From: a virus
IMG/VR virus record: IMGVR_UViG_3300044991_001227
Span: 1 to 31,253 of that record
Length of the DNA stretch: 31,253 bases
Strand: one strand, 5' to 3'
Part shown: piece after piece, positions 13,021 to 20,492 of the stretch
Layout of the letters: each line of letters opens with the position of its first letter
Numbering within the stretch: position 1 is the first letter of the stretch
Program-made: the position numbers and the translations under genes
Notes under the pieces: model-generated
What the model was told of the DNA's origin: nothing
Seen by the model: the letters and a program-made list of their open reading frames with translations, nothing else
The model's database searches: none

Positions 13021-14267
13021 TGCCGGTAGAAATCACCGCTTACGACGGCCCGAAGTACGACGATCGCGGGTACGTTTTCGACCCCATCACTCGCGACTAC
13101 CGTACATTCGTCCCCGGTTCGTCCCGCGTCTTGATTACGTCCGAGGAGCGCCACAAAGCGATCCTGCGTGAGTACAGCAACGGCGCAACCATCAATCAGA
13201 TGTGCGCCACCTTCCACTACCCACGCGACCTGATGCGGGGATACCTGCACGTTCACCACCGCACGCACGATATGGAGCCGTTCAGCGCCGAAGAACTGAT
13301 GGAGCGGTCCATTGATGAACTCGCCGCCGACGCTTTTCAACTACGCCGCGGGCAGGTTCAGAATCGTATCAACGCGGACAAGTGGCGGGAAACGTCGCAA
13401 GACGCGGACAAATGGCGGCGGTGGGAAGCGAATACGATTGAACCCCTTGCAGCCGCCTTCCGCGAGGGTATCCCCGCAACTACCGTCACGCCCTTGACTC
13501 TACCCGACGCCCCTGAACCCTTCGCCGCCATGATCCCCACCGTTGACGCTCATTTCGGAATGCGGGCTGCGAACGGGAAGGGGCGCAAGGAAGCGCGCAA
13601 GGTAATCCTCGCCGTGTTCACGGTCGCGCTTCAACGCGCATGCCGTTTCGGACGCCCCGAAGCCATCTACCTGCCCGACGCGGGCGACTTCCTGCACGTT
13701 GACGACGACCACAACGGGACGCGCAAGGGGACGCCACAGGACGTGGATGGGTTCTATTCAGACATCCTGCGGGATGGCGTAGACCTGGCTGTCACCATGA
13801 TCGAACTCGCCCGCCAAATCGCGCCCGTAATCGCCATCCGTTGCCCCGGCAATCACGACCCGAACGCAGCAAGCGCAGTCCACACGTCGCTGATGGTGAA
13901 GTACGAGAATGCCCCCGACGTGTCCGTGACGCCCTATTCCGACCGCCAATACGTCCGGTACGGTTGCACGCTGATGGGTTTCACGCACGAGGCGAAAACG
14001 CCCAAGGGGACGACGCTAGGGCAGATCATGGCGACGGAGCGAGCGAAGGATTGGGCAGCAACGCGACGGCACGCGTTTTTTACCGCGCACACGCATCACC
14101 TCGCGGTTGAGGACCAAGGGCGGTGCAGGGTGTACGTCCTCCCCACCACGGCAGCGGCGGATAGGTACACGAAGCGGTCAAAGTACGACTCGGAGCGGGC
14201 TTTGCCGTTGTTCATTCTGACCAAGGCGGGCGGGATTGAATGGCAGTCGGATGTGGAGGTGCGATGA
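13020..14267 (+). CDS. Calcineurin-like metallophosphoesterase (415 aa)
   Basis: Likely a metal-dependent phosphoesterase acting on nucleic acid or nucleotides. The catalytic signature is in the C-terminal half: PTVDAHFG (D176, H178), PDAGDFLH (D223), CPGNHDPN (N278, H279, D280), GFTHE (H323) and TAHTHH (H357/H359). The N-terminal 150 residues include a probable helix-turn-helix (EERHKAILREYSNGATINQM, CATFHYPRDLMRGYLHVHH) that could recruit the enzyme to DNA; this pairing is known from phage metallophosphatases. The start at 13020 overlaps the previous stop (TGATG). Its place in the early operon fits a role in replication, repair or host DNA breakdown, but the substrate cannot be told. Confidence 0.87.
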   Translation: MPVEITAYDGPKYDDRGYVFDPITRDYRTFVPGSSRVLITSEERHKAILREYSNGATINQMCATFHYPRDLMRGYLHVHHRTHDMEPFSAEELMERSIDELAADAFQLRRGQVQNRINADKWRETSQDADKWRRWEANTIEPLAAAFREGIPATTVTPLTLPDAPEPFAAMIPTVDAHFGMRAANGKGRKEARKVILAVFTVALQRACRFGRPEAIYLPDAGDFLHVDDDHNGTRKGTPQDVDGFYSDILRDGVDLAVTMIELARQIAPVIAIRCPGNHDPNAASAVHTSLMVKYENAPDVSVTPYSDRQYVRYGCTLMGFTHEAKTPKGTTLGQIMATERAKDWAATRRHAFFTAHTHHLAVEDQGRCRVYVLPTTAAADRYTKRSKYDSERALPLFILTKAGGIEWQSDVEVR

Positions 14268-14737
14268 TGGACTGCATCCTCTGTCTCCATCACCGCTACG
14301 GAACCGGCGACCAAACCGGCTATCAATCCTGCGTGTTCAGCGAACTGCGCATCGACACGGAACGCCCCGCGCGCATCTTCGCGACCCATCCCGAAACGGG
14401 AGCGACCATCGCGAACCTTCGCACGCTACAGGTGTGGAACGAGGACTTGCAGCACCCAATCCTAAAGGCGGTTTGGGTGCGCGATGATGCCGTTCTATCC
14501 TGCGGAAAGCCTCGATCCAATCAAGAACCGTGTCAACCGAAGGAATTGACACCCGAGGAATCCGCAAAGCGCCAGCGTCATGACGATTTACGCCGCTTGC
14601 GCGCCATTGACCGCGTCCGAGTGCTAGACGGACAATGCGAGGTATGCGGAGCGCCCATTCCGGGTAAGGCTACGCGACCAAGCAGACCCGCTCCAAGGCG
14701 GTGCATGTCCCATCGTAATGCGAGGGTTGCGGCGTGA
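14264..14737 (+). CDS. Cys-rich phage protein, paralogue of the gene at 15027 (157 aa)
   Basis: The N-terminus MMDCILCLHHRYGTGDQTGY plus QSCVF is clearly related to that of the 176-residue protein two genes on, and both share a later segment (VWVRDDAVLSCGKP here). The C-terminus has its own zinc pair, CEVCGAP and CMSH, near residues 130-150. The ATG at 14264 follows GGAGG by five bases. The four shared Cys/His positions (CxxCxHH ... SC) suggest one metal site. Function unknown; its place before the late region makes a regulatory role possible. Confidence 0.7.
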   Translation: MMDCILCLHHRYGTGDQTGYQSCVFSELRIDTERPARIFATHPETGATIANLRTLQVWNEDLQHPILKAVWVRDDAVLSCGKPRSNQEPCQPKELTPEESAKRQRHDDLRRLRAIDRVRVLDGQCEVCGAPIPGKATRPSRPAPRRCMSHRNARVAA

Positions 14738-15030
14738 ATCTCACCGACACGATCCATTGCCGCCGCCGCAAGCGGGTCGTTACTATCGACCGCTGCGAAA
14801 CGGGGTATTGCAACGCGAACGCATTACGCCGCAAGCAGTCTCCATGCTACCAATGCGCGCAGGGGCGTAAGGTGCGGGCAGGGTTGTTCCTGGAAGCGCC
14901 GCAAGACATCGAGGGTGCGTTGCTTTCGTTCCTGCACAACGACCGCGACGGCGACACGGTTGTTGAGGACAGCGTTGATGGGTTGGCTAGCGCGTTCCTG
15001 CTAGAACTTAAGCGGGGGGCGTCGCGATGA
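14734..15030 (+). CDS. Cys-rich protein (98 aa)
   Basis: Starts with GTG overlapping the previous stop (GTGA). Residues 8-45 hold six cysteines in a basic context (IHCRRRKRVVTIDRCETGYC, then SPCYQCAQGRKVR), which looks like a compact nucleic-acid-binding zinc module. Residues 50-98 are acidic and helical (DIEGALLSFLHNDRDGD, DGLASAFLLELKRG). It lies between the two paralogous Cys-rich genes and may work with them. No family is recognised. Confidence 0.68.
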   Translation: MNLTDTIHCRRRKRVVTIDRCETGYCNANALRRKQSPCYQCAQGRKVRAGLFLEAPQDIEGALLSFLHNDRDGDTVVEDSVDGLASAFLLELKRGASR

Positions 15031-15557
15031 CTGACTGCGGGCGGTGCGTCCATCATCGCAAGGGCATGAACGAAACCGCAAGCTATCAATCTTGCGTCAC
15101 GTTCGCGATGGACCCCAACCCATTAACCCCCGCGTACCTGAACGACCAGCCGCGAACCACGCAGCGTCACGACGCGCTAGACCGTTTGCGCGAGGTGTGG
15201 ATTCGGAACGATGCGGCGCTGTCATGTGGGGATCCCGTTGCGAACGCACCCAAGAAGGCAGAGAATCCAACTACGCAAACAAGCGGCACGCTCTGGACGT
15301 GCCCGATCTGTCGCAAGCGTTGGCCCGAAACGACACGACGCGGAACGGTTCGCAAGGGGTGCCCGAATCCGGCGTGTGCGGGCGCAATGAGGGGCAAGAA
15401 CAGGCCAACCATCACGGCGGCGTCAGTCGTCAAAATGATCATGAGCGAGTATCGCGCGGGCGTCGCGGGTTGCGGCGTCCGTCCGATAGCGGCGCGTTAC
15501 GGGGTGCATCCGTCAACGGTCGCGAGGATTGTGGTGAGGGAACAGCGGGAGGGATGA
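15027..15557 (+). CDS. Zinc-binding protein with C-terminal helix-turn-helix, candidate late regulator (176 aa)
   Basis: Three parts are visible. Residues 1-70 repeat the fold of the 14264 gene (MTDCGRCVHHRKG, SYQSCV, VWIRNDAALSCGDP). Residues 88-118 form a zinc ribbon (CPICRKRW ... CPNPAC). Residues 125-172 are a resolvase/transposase-type helix-turn-helix (AASVVKMIMSEYRAG, then RPIAARYGVHPSTVARIVV). A DNA-binding protein placed just ahead of the late control region recalls lambda Q or other late activators. That role is inferred from position. Start and stop junctions overlap or nearly touch neighbours. Confidence 0.75.
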   Translation: MTDCGRCVHHRKGMNETASYQSCVTFAMDPNPLTPAYLNDQPRTTQRHDALDRLREVWIRNDAALSCGDPVANAPKKAENPTTQTSGTLWTCPICRKRWPETTRRGTVRKGCPNPACAGAMRGKNRPTITAASVVKMIMSEYRAGVAGCGVRPIAARYGVHPSTVARIVVREQREG

Positions 15558-15559
15558 CC

Positions 15560-15814
15560 ATGGCACGAAAGAAGGCTGATGTGGGTGATACCGATACGGC
15601 GACGCACGAACTGGATCGCCACGCAACCGGCGTGTTGCGCGCCCTCGTTGCGTCCATGCCCACAGGGTTGAGTAGCGAACAGTTGGTGGCATTGGTGCCC
15701 GAATGTGAACTGCCCGCGATGATGCGAGCGGGGTTGGTGGACATGTCCGTGAGGCAATCGAGCCTGTATCTGCCGTCAGCGTATGGGCGGGCATGGTTGG
15801 CGGTGCGAGGCTAA
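15560..15814 (+). CDS. Hypothetical protein, last gene of the early operon (84 aa)
   Basis: Two starts are possible: ATG 15554, overlapping the previous stop, and ATG 15560, which has better spacing from GGGAGG (15546-15551); I chose 15560. After a basic start (MARKKADVGD) the chain has helix-rich segments (HELDRHATGVLRALVASMP, SSEQLVALVPECELPAMM) that resemble a small winged-helix domain, with a wing-like end (VRQSSLYLPSAYGRAWL). This could be a transcription factor acting on the adjacent control region, but the resemblance is weak. Confidence 0.62.
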   Translation: MARKKADVGDTDTATHELDRHATGVLRALVASMPTGLSSEQLVALVPECELPAMMRAGLVDMSVRQSSLYLPSAYGRAWLAVRG

Positions 15815-15883
15815 CGCCGCGCGAGGGGAACGATGCGTCGCAGTTGTAGATCAGAACCATCCGATCAGGGGCTTGTACTAACG

Positions 15884-15911
15884 CGGACAGCCGCGCGCGT
15901 GTGGGTATATA
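15884..15911 (+). promoter_or_regulatory. Candidate late promoter
   Basis: CGGACA (four of six matches to TTGACA) and TATATA (15906-15911, within an eight-base TATATATA run) are 16 bases apart. The T-A run stands out in a very G/C-rich surrounding. The weak -35 box would suit a promoter that needs an activator. Confidence 0.42.
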
Positions 15912-15948
15912 TAGCCCCCTACCCCGTTGGGTCCTCCTGAGGGTGGGT

Positions 15949-15971
15949 GCCCCGAGCGGGTACAGCGGGGC
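15949..15971 (+). promoter_or_regulatory. Hairpin that excludes the terminator (attenuator-like)
   Basis: GCCCCG (15949-15954) can pair with CGGGGC (15966-15971) around an 11-base loop. The second strand is also the 5' strand of the terminator stem, so the two structures cannot form together. This is the usual logic of transcription attenuation. Confidence 0.45.
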
Positions 15972-16000
15972 GTTCGTTGGATCTAGCAAGCCCCGCTTTT
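15964..16000 (+). terminator. Rho-independent terminator before the terminase genes
   Basis: AGCGGGGC (15964-15971) pairs perfectly with GCCCCGCT (15990-15997) around an 18-base loop, and the stem runs into TTTT. It would end the early transcript or hold back late transcription unless overridden. Confidence 0.7.
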
Positions 16001-16020
16001 CCTACCTTCCGAGGTGATCC

Positions 16021-16614
16021 GTGATTGGAACCAAAAAAGACTACGCCGCCCACCGCCGGAAACTAGGCGAACGAGGCACAACCGAGCGCGCCATTGACGA
16101 CGCGCGCAAGGATGGGCGCCTATCCGCGGACCTGTTCGACGGCTCCCGCGTCCTCGATTTTGCAGAAGCGGATCGCCAATGGGACGCAAATACCCTCAAG
16201 CGGGACTGTCCGCATGAACGCGCCGGGGCGCCCGCGGACGCCAGCGCGCAGGTGGGCGCGCGTGACGCGCCGGAACCATTGAACGACCCGCCCCTGACGC
16301 TCGACGGCAAACCCATGTCACCTCGCCAACTCAAAGAACACTTCCAAGCCAAACGCGAGGAGCAACGCTACCTCAAAGACGCGGGCCACCTCATCCCCAG
16401 AGTGGACGCGCGCGCCGTAACCGTTGACGCCTTCGCTATGGCACGCGCGGAATGGGAAGTGATCCCCACGCGCCTCTCTGACCGCCTGGTTGGGCTGTCG
16501 TCTATCGAAATCCGCACCATCCTCGCGGCCGAGGTTGCGTCAATTCTGGGCGGACTTGCCCACTCCCTACGAATCAAAGCGGAAAAGGTGAAGGATGCCG
16601 GGTCTACTGAGTGA
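16021..16614 (+). CDS. terS: Terminase small subunit (197 aa)
   Basis: DNA-recognition subunit of the packaging motor. Position (directly before the large subunit, overlapping it by 20 bases) and build are typical: an N-terminal DNA-binding part (KKDYAAHRRKLGERGTTERA, DARKDGRLSADLF), reminiscent of Nu1-type terminase subunits, and a helical C-terminal half (QAKREEQRYLKDAG, VDAFAMARAEWEVIP, RLSDRLVGLSSIEIRTILA) that would oligomerise and contact the large subunit. It uses a GTG start with GAGGTGA five bases upstream. Family assignment rests partly on context, since small terminases diverge fast. Confidence 0.82.
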   Translation: MIGTKKDYAAHRRKLGERGTTERAIDDARKDGRLSADLFDGSRVLDFAEADRQWDANTLKRDCPHERAGAPADASAQVGARDAPEPLNDPPLTLDGKPMSPRQLKEHFQAKREEQRYLKDAGHLIPRVDARAVTVDAFAMARAEWEVIPTRLSDRLVGLSSIEIRTILAAEVASILGGLAHSLRIKAEKVKDAGSTE

Positions 16615-18586
16615 TCCCGTATCGTCCGCGGGCTTGTACGATGACATCGCAACCGCGATCCAGCCCATGCCCCGGATCGCAATTCACGAGGTTGCGGACC
16701 AACACCGCTGGATGCCGTCTGATACCGCGGTCCCAGGCAAACACGACTCCGGGTTGATGCCATGGGTTCGCCAGATCGAGGATTGGTTGCACCCCGACGA
16801 TCCCTGCCAGATCGCAATCAACGAATGGGCGGCGCAGACTGGCAAATCCGCCATCGGTGAAAACTGGATTATGGCTGTCGCGGGCGGGTACTACCCTGGC
16901 CGCATGTTGGTGGCGCTCGATACCCTCGACAACGCGCGGGATTGGTCGAAAGACTCCCTCAACACCATGATTAGCCTGTCTCCGTTGCTCCGCGACCGCA
17001 TCCGCGACAGCACCGCCCGCGCCAAGAATGAAACGATGCTGGGCAAGTTCTTCCCCGGCGGCAGGCTCCGAATCGTCGGAATGCACTCCGCGTCCGCCGT
17101 CTGCCGCATGGCCGCGAAATACTGCTGGCTTGACGAAGTGGACCGCGCGAAGGATAACCCCGGCTACGAGGGCAACGTCGTCCAACTTGTCATCGCACGA
17201 CAGTCCACGTTCGGCGCGTCCAGGAAGTTGCTATTGACCTCGACGCCCACCATCGAGGGCGCATCCGAGGTTGATGCGTGGTTTCTCAAGGGCGATCAAT
17301 GCTACTTCCATGTCCCCTGCCCGATCTGCGGCGAGATGCAACCGCTCGAATTTGAGGACCGCGACAACCGCGAGATCCGCCGCTTCATTTGGGACAAGGG
17401 TGACACATCATCCGCCCGATATAGGTGCGCCGCCTGCGGTAAGGAATGGCAAGAGCAGGAAAAAAACCGCATCATGCCGTCCGGGGTTTGGGTTCCCTCG
17501 CGCCCCGAACTATCCAACCACGGGTTGATTCATTCAACCAACCTCAACGCGCTTTACAGCCCATCAGGCATGGTTTCGTGGCCGCAGTTGGTGACGGAGT
17601 GGATTGACGCCAACGCCGCCTACAAGGCTAACGGCGACCCCAAGGATTTGACCGCCTACGTCAACATCCGTAAGGCTAAGACTTTCGCGCCCCCCGGTGA
17701 TGCCCTTGACCGCCACGCCCTCGCGGATCGTGTTGATGAAACCCTAGACGTTGACCGCATCCCCGACGCAATCGAGGCGGTAACGGGTGGGACGGACGTG
17801 CAACACGAATGCCTGTACTCCGTGACGCTAGGCGTCGGGGCGGGGTTCGAGTTGTGGATTCTGGACGCGAACCGAATTGACCGCTGCCCGGAGGATGCAT
17901 GGGTCGAACATGACACTCTCGTAAATCGCCGGTTCACTCGCGCGGGTGGTGGCGTTTCAGTCCCCCGCCGCTGGTGCGTGGACGCGGGTGACGGCGGGAT
18001 GATGTCAAAAATCCTGGAGTACACCGACCCGCGATTCGGTCGCGGCGTGTACGGCATCAAGGGCGACGCAGCGAAGGCGACGGACGGCGCGATATGGGAA
18101 GCGAAAATCAAGGGGTCGAAACGCAGCGACCGGACGCGCGGACGATGGTTCACGGTTCACGTCACCGAGGCGAAAAACGACCTATTCGGGTACCTGTCCA
18201 ACCCCGGACCTGGCCCGCGGTCGGTCCACATCGCGGCGCACATCCTCAATCGGTACCCCGATTTTCTTGAACAGTTGACCGCGGAGCAGCGGGTGCGCGA
18301 ACCGGGCGGGCGATGGGTGTGGGAAAACCCCAAGAAGCGGGATAACCATTGGTGGGATGCGCTCGTGTACGCCCTCGCCGCTGCCCATTCAATCAAATTG
18401 GCATACCCGCAGATGTTCCGCATGCCCGTAGCGCCCGCGGTCGCAGCCACACCCGCAACCCAACCTGCCCCGTCGCCGTCCCCCACCGTGCGCGACACCC
18501 CACCCCCGCGTCAACCTGCCCGTAGGGGGGCCGCGCGGTCAACCTCCGCGGATTGGCTGTCTCGCCGCCGCGGGGGCCGCTTCTGA
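16595..18586 (+). CDS. terL: Terminase large subunit, GpA family (663 aa)
   Basis: Packaging ATPase and nuclease that cuts concatemeric DNA and pumps it into the prohead. ATPase part: Walker A-like AAQTGKS (79-85), Walker B WLDEVD (178-183), and a coupling motif LLTSTPTIEGAS (213-224). A GpA-type zinc site follows: CPIC (242-245) and CAAC (278-281). Nuclease part: GGTDVQ (D401), VDAGDGG (D463, D466) and HWWDALVY (D588). Length (about 650) is usual for the family. The last 60 residues are Pro/Ala/Arg-rich and likely disordered; part of them reappears just before the capsid gene (see repeat). Start overlaps the small subunit gene. Confidence 0.95.
   Translation: MPGLLSDPVSSAGLYDDIATAIQPMPRIAIHEVADQHRWMPSDTAVPGKHDSGLMPWVRQIEDWLHPDDPCQIAINEWAAQTGKSAIGENWIMAVAGGYYPGRMLVALDTLDNARDWSKDSLNTMISLSPLLRDRIRDSTARAKNETMLGKFFPGGRLRIVGMHSASAVCRMAAKYCWLDEVDRAKDNPGYEGNVVQLVIARQSTFGASRKLLLTSTPTIEGASEVDAWFLKGDQCYFHVPCPICGEMQPLEFEDRDNREIRRFIWDKGDTSSARYRCAACGKEWQEQEKNRIMPSGVWVPSRPELSNHGLIHSTNLNALYSPSGMVSWPQLVTEWIDANAAYKANGDPKDLTAYVNIRKAKTFAPPGDALDRHALADRVDETLDVDRIPDAIEAVTGGTDVQHECLYSVTLGVGAGFELWILDANRIDRCPEDAWVEHDTLVNRRFTRAGGGVSVPRRWCVDAGDGGMMSKILEYTDPRFGRGVYGIKGDAAKATDGAIWEAKIKGSKRSDRTRGRWFTVHVTEAKNDLFGYLSNPGPGPRSVHIAAHILNRYPDFLEQLTAEQRVREPGGRWVWENPKKRDNHWWDALVYALAAAHSIKLAYPQMFRMPVAPAVAATPATQPAPSPSPTVRDTPPPRQPARRGAARSTSADWLSRRRGGRF
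18481..18530 (+). repeat. Direct repeat copy 1 (end of terminase gene)
   Basis: A 50-base stretch matching 20438-20487 with 7 mismatches by my count; the first 22 bases are identical. It encodes the Pro/Arg-rich tail of the terminase. Confidence 0.85.
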
Positions 18587-18589
18587 GTC

Positions 18590-18603
18590 CCCCCGCACGG
18601 GGG
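18590..18603 (+). promoter_or_regulatory. Hairpin covering the ribosome site of the gpW-like gene
   Basis: CCCCC-GCAC-GGGGG forms a short, stable hairpin in the gap after the terminase. The 3' strand GGGGG is the only purine-rich sequence before the GTG start at 18609, so the hairpin could hold its ribosome site closed until upstream ribosomes open it. Confidence 0.5.
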
Positions 18604-18608
18604 CGCGA

Positions 18609-18809
18609 GTGGCATTCACCCAGGACCAACTGACAGCCCTTGAGGACGCCTACGCGGCTGGCGAACTGAACGTGCGCCACGGTGACAAGTCCGTGACGTA
18701 CGCCAGCATGGGCGACCTGTGGGACGCCATCCAACGCCTTCGCCGCGCCCTGCAACCCGCCGCGAATCGCATCACCCACGGATACGTTCGTTTCCGCACG
18801 AGGGAGTAA
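18609..18809 (+). CDS. gpW-like head-tail connector (66 aa)
   Basis: Small protein needed to complete the head before tail attachment. It has the gpW pattern: FTQDQLTALEDAYAAGELNV followed by RHGDKSVTYASMGDLWDAIQ, that is helix, beta hairpin, helix. Length (66) is almost that of lambda gpW (68), and it lies between terminase and portal as in lambda. It uses a GTG start; the G-rich stretch before it may be locked in a hairpin. Low-abundance expression would suit a connector present in few copies per virion. Confidence 0.87.
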   Translation: MAFTQDQLTALEDAYAAGELNVRHGDKSVTYASMGDLWDAIQRLRRALQPAANRITHGYVRFRTRE

Positions 18810-18812
18810 CGC

Positions 18813-20432
18813 ATGTCCGGTCGCTCGAAATGGGGCCGCGCATGGGACACCTTGACGGGTCGCGACGCGCCCGTTGAATCCGCGCGCCGTTCGCATCCCC
18901 GATCCGTCCGTGCCGGTCGCTCCTACGCCTCCGCGGGCAGCGGACACATGGGCGGATGGAACCCGGGATCCCGCGACCCCAACGCCGAACTGTTCCGGTC
19001 CAACTCGCTCGTTCGCACTCGGGAACGCGCACGCGACCTCTACCATTCGTCCGCATGGGGGCGGCGTACCGTTGATGCTTTGACCAACGCCATCGTATCG
19101 ACGGGCATTTTCCCGACCGTCAACGTGGGTGACGCCATGATGCGCCACCCGTTGACAAAGGAACCGATCCGGGTTGACGCCTACTTGTACGAAGCTTGGG
19201 CGAAGTGGGGACGGCATCCGGTTCCAGGTTCGCGTCTGACCATCGCCGGATTGCAGCAACTCGCCTGCCGAACGTGGGTCAAGGACGGCGAATTCCTGTC
19301 TCGCATCCGTGGCAGGCAGAAGGCGGACATGCCCGGCCTGCCCCCGATCATGATCGAACCGTTGGACGCCGGTCAACTGCCCGTTGAGAAAACGGAACAG
19401 GTCGGCAACGGTCTGAATCGCATTATCGGTAGCGTTGAGATTGACGCCCTGGGCGAGGTTGCGGCGTACCACGTCCTGAACGAAGCGCCCGGCTCGCTGT
19501 TTTCCGTGACGGCGGGCGCGTACACGACTCAACGCATCGTTGCCGCGCAGATGATTCACCTGTTCCGGCAGGAGGACGCGGGGCAACTGCGCGGAATCTC
19601 GCTACTCGCCCCCATCGTCAAGTCGATTTACCTGCACGACCAATACCACGAGGCGGTGCAGGTTGGCGCGGCGGTTGCTAACGACATGTCCATTGTTGTG
19701 AATCGCCGCGATGTTGACGACGGCGGCGTTGGTGATGGTGGACCGCTGCCCCCGTCGCAGGCTCGCGACGCATCCGGCAATCCTGAGGTTGACGACGAAG
19801 GGCGTCCAGTTTTCGAGATGGGTCCGGGGCTGGTCTATCAGGCGTCCCCCGACGAAACGATCACGGTTAACAAGCCTACCGCGCCGCAGGGCGTGAGCGA
19901 TTACGTCCGCGTGGTTCTGAAAGAGATCGCGGCGGGCGTCGGGTTGTCCTATTACACCCTGACCGGCGACATGTCCGACGCCTCATTCTCGCAGGCGAAA
20001 CTTGGACTGTTGGAACAGGGCGCGGTCATCGCCTGCCTGCGTGAACAGACGTACATCCCCGGATTCCTCGCGCCCCTGTGGAAAGCGTGGATTGACGCCG
20101 GAATCCTGAACGGCATTTTCCCGAATGACCCGCGCCTGTATGACGTGACATGGAGCAAGCCCAAGACGCGATCCGCGGACGAATTGCAGGATGCGAAGTC
20201 GAACCTTCTGCGGTTGCAGATGGGGTTGACGACGCCGACTGCGGTTGTGGAAGCCAACGGCGATGACCTTGACGACATCCTGGCGCAGTTCAAAAAGGAC
20301 CGCGAGGCGATGGAAGACGCGGGCGTCGTTCCCCTGTGGGATTTGTCCAAGGTGTCTGCGGCGGGCAACGCTCAAATCATCGCGTCGGACGCGTCAGAGT
20401 CGGGACCGCCGCCGAAGGGGGGTGGTTTGTGA
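18813..20432 (+). CDS. Portal protein, lambda family (539 aa)
   Basis: Forms the dodecameric ring at the head vertex through which DNA enters and leaves. Family hallmarks: NSLVRTRERARDLYHSSAWG and RRTVDALTNAIVSTGI in the first 100 residues, a MIEPLDAGQLP segment, HLFRQEDAGQLRGISLLAPI in the middle, and SYYTLTGDMSDASFSQAKLG near residue 380. Length fits. The N-terminal 50 residues are basic and Ser/Gly-rich, and the C-terminus is short and disordered (DASESGPPPKGGG). ATG has GAGGGA upstream. It comes right after gpW and just ahead of the protease-capsid gene. Confidence 0.94.
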   Translation: MSGRSKWGRAWDTLTGRDAPVESARRSHPRSVRAGRSYASAGSGHMGGWNPGSRDPNAELFRSNSLVRTRERARDLYHSSAWGRRTVDALTNAIVSTGIFPTVNVGDAMMRHPLTKEPIRVDAYLYEAWAKWGRHPVPGSRLTIAGLQQLACRTWVKDGEFLSRIRGRQKADMPGLPPIMIEPLDAGQLPVEKTEQVGNGLNRIIGSVEIDALGEVAAYHVLNEAPGSLFSVTAGAYTTQRIVAAQMIHLFRQEDAGQLRGISLLAPIVKSIYLHDQYHEAVQVGAAVANDMSIVVNRRDVDDGGVGDGGPLPPSQARDASGNPEVDDEGRPVFEMGPGLVYQASPDETITVNKPTAPQGVSDYVRVVLKEIAAGVGLSYYTLTGDMSDASFSQAKLGLLEQGAVIACLREQTYIPGFLAPLWKAWIDAGILNGIFPNDPRLYDVTWSKPKTRSADELQDAKSNLLRLQMGLTTPTAVVEANGDDLDDILAQFKKDREAMEDAGVVPLWDLSKVSAAGNAQIIASDASESGPPPKGGGL

Positions 20433-20437
20433 ACATC

Positions 20438-20487
20438 CCCCACCGTGCGCGACACCCCAACGCCAAGTCAACCTGCCTTTAGGGAGG
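20438..20487 (+). repeat. Direct repeat copy 2 (before the protease-capsid start)
   Basis: Matches 18481-18530 over 50 bases (7 mismatches). It lies in the gap after the portal gene and supplies the GGGAGG ribosome site region for the start at 20493. The reading frame that joins the capsid gene is the same as in the terminase copy (VRDTP then QPA). Confidence 0.85.
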
Positions 20488-20492
20488 TGCCC

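Larger units (their letters stand above)
15815..16020 (+). promoter_or_regulatory. Late control region between early operon and terminase
   Basis: About 205 bases with no convincing gene. In order it holds a candidate promoter (15884-15911), a G/C-rich hairpin (15949-15971), a rho-independent terminator (15964-16000) and the terminase ribosome site (GAGGTGA at about 16010-16017). The layout, promoter followed closely by a terminator ahead of terminase, resembles the lambda late promoter region. Confidence 0.6.
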
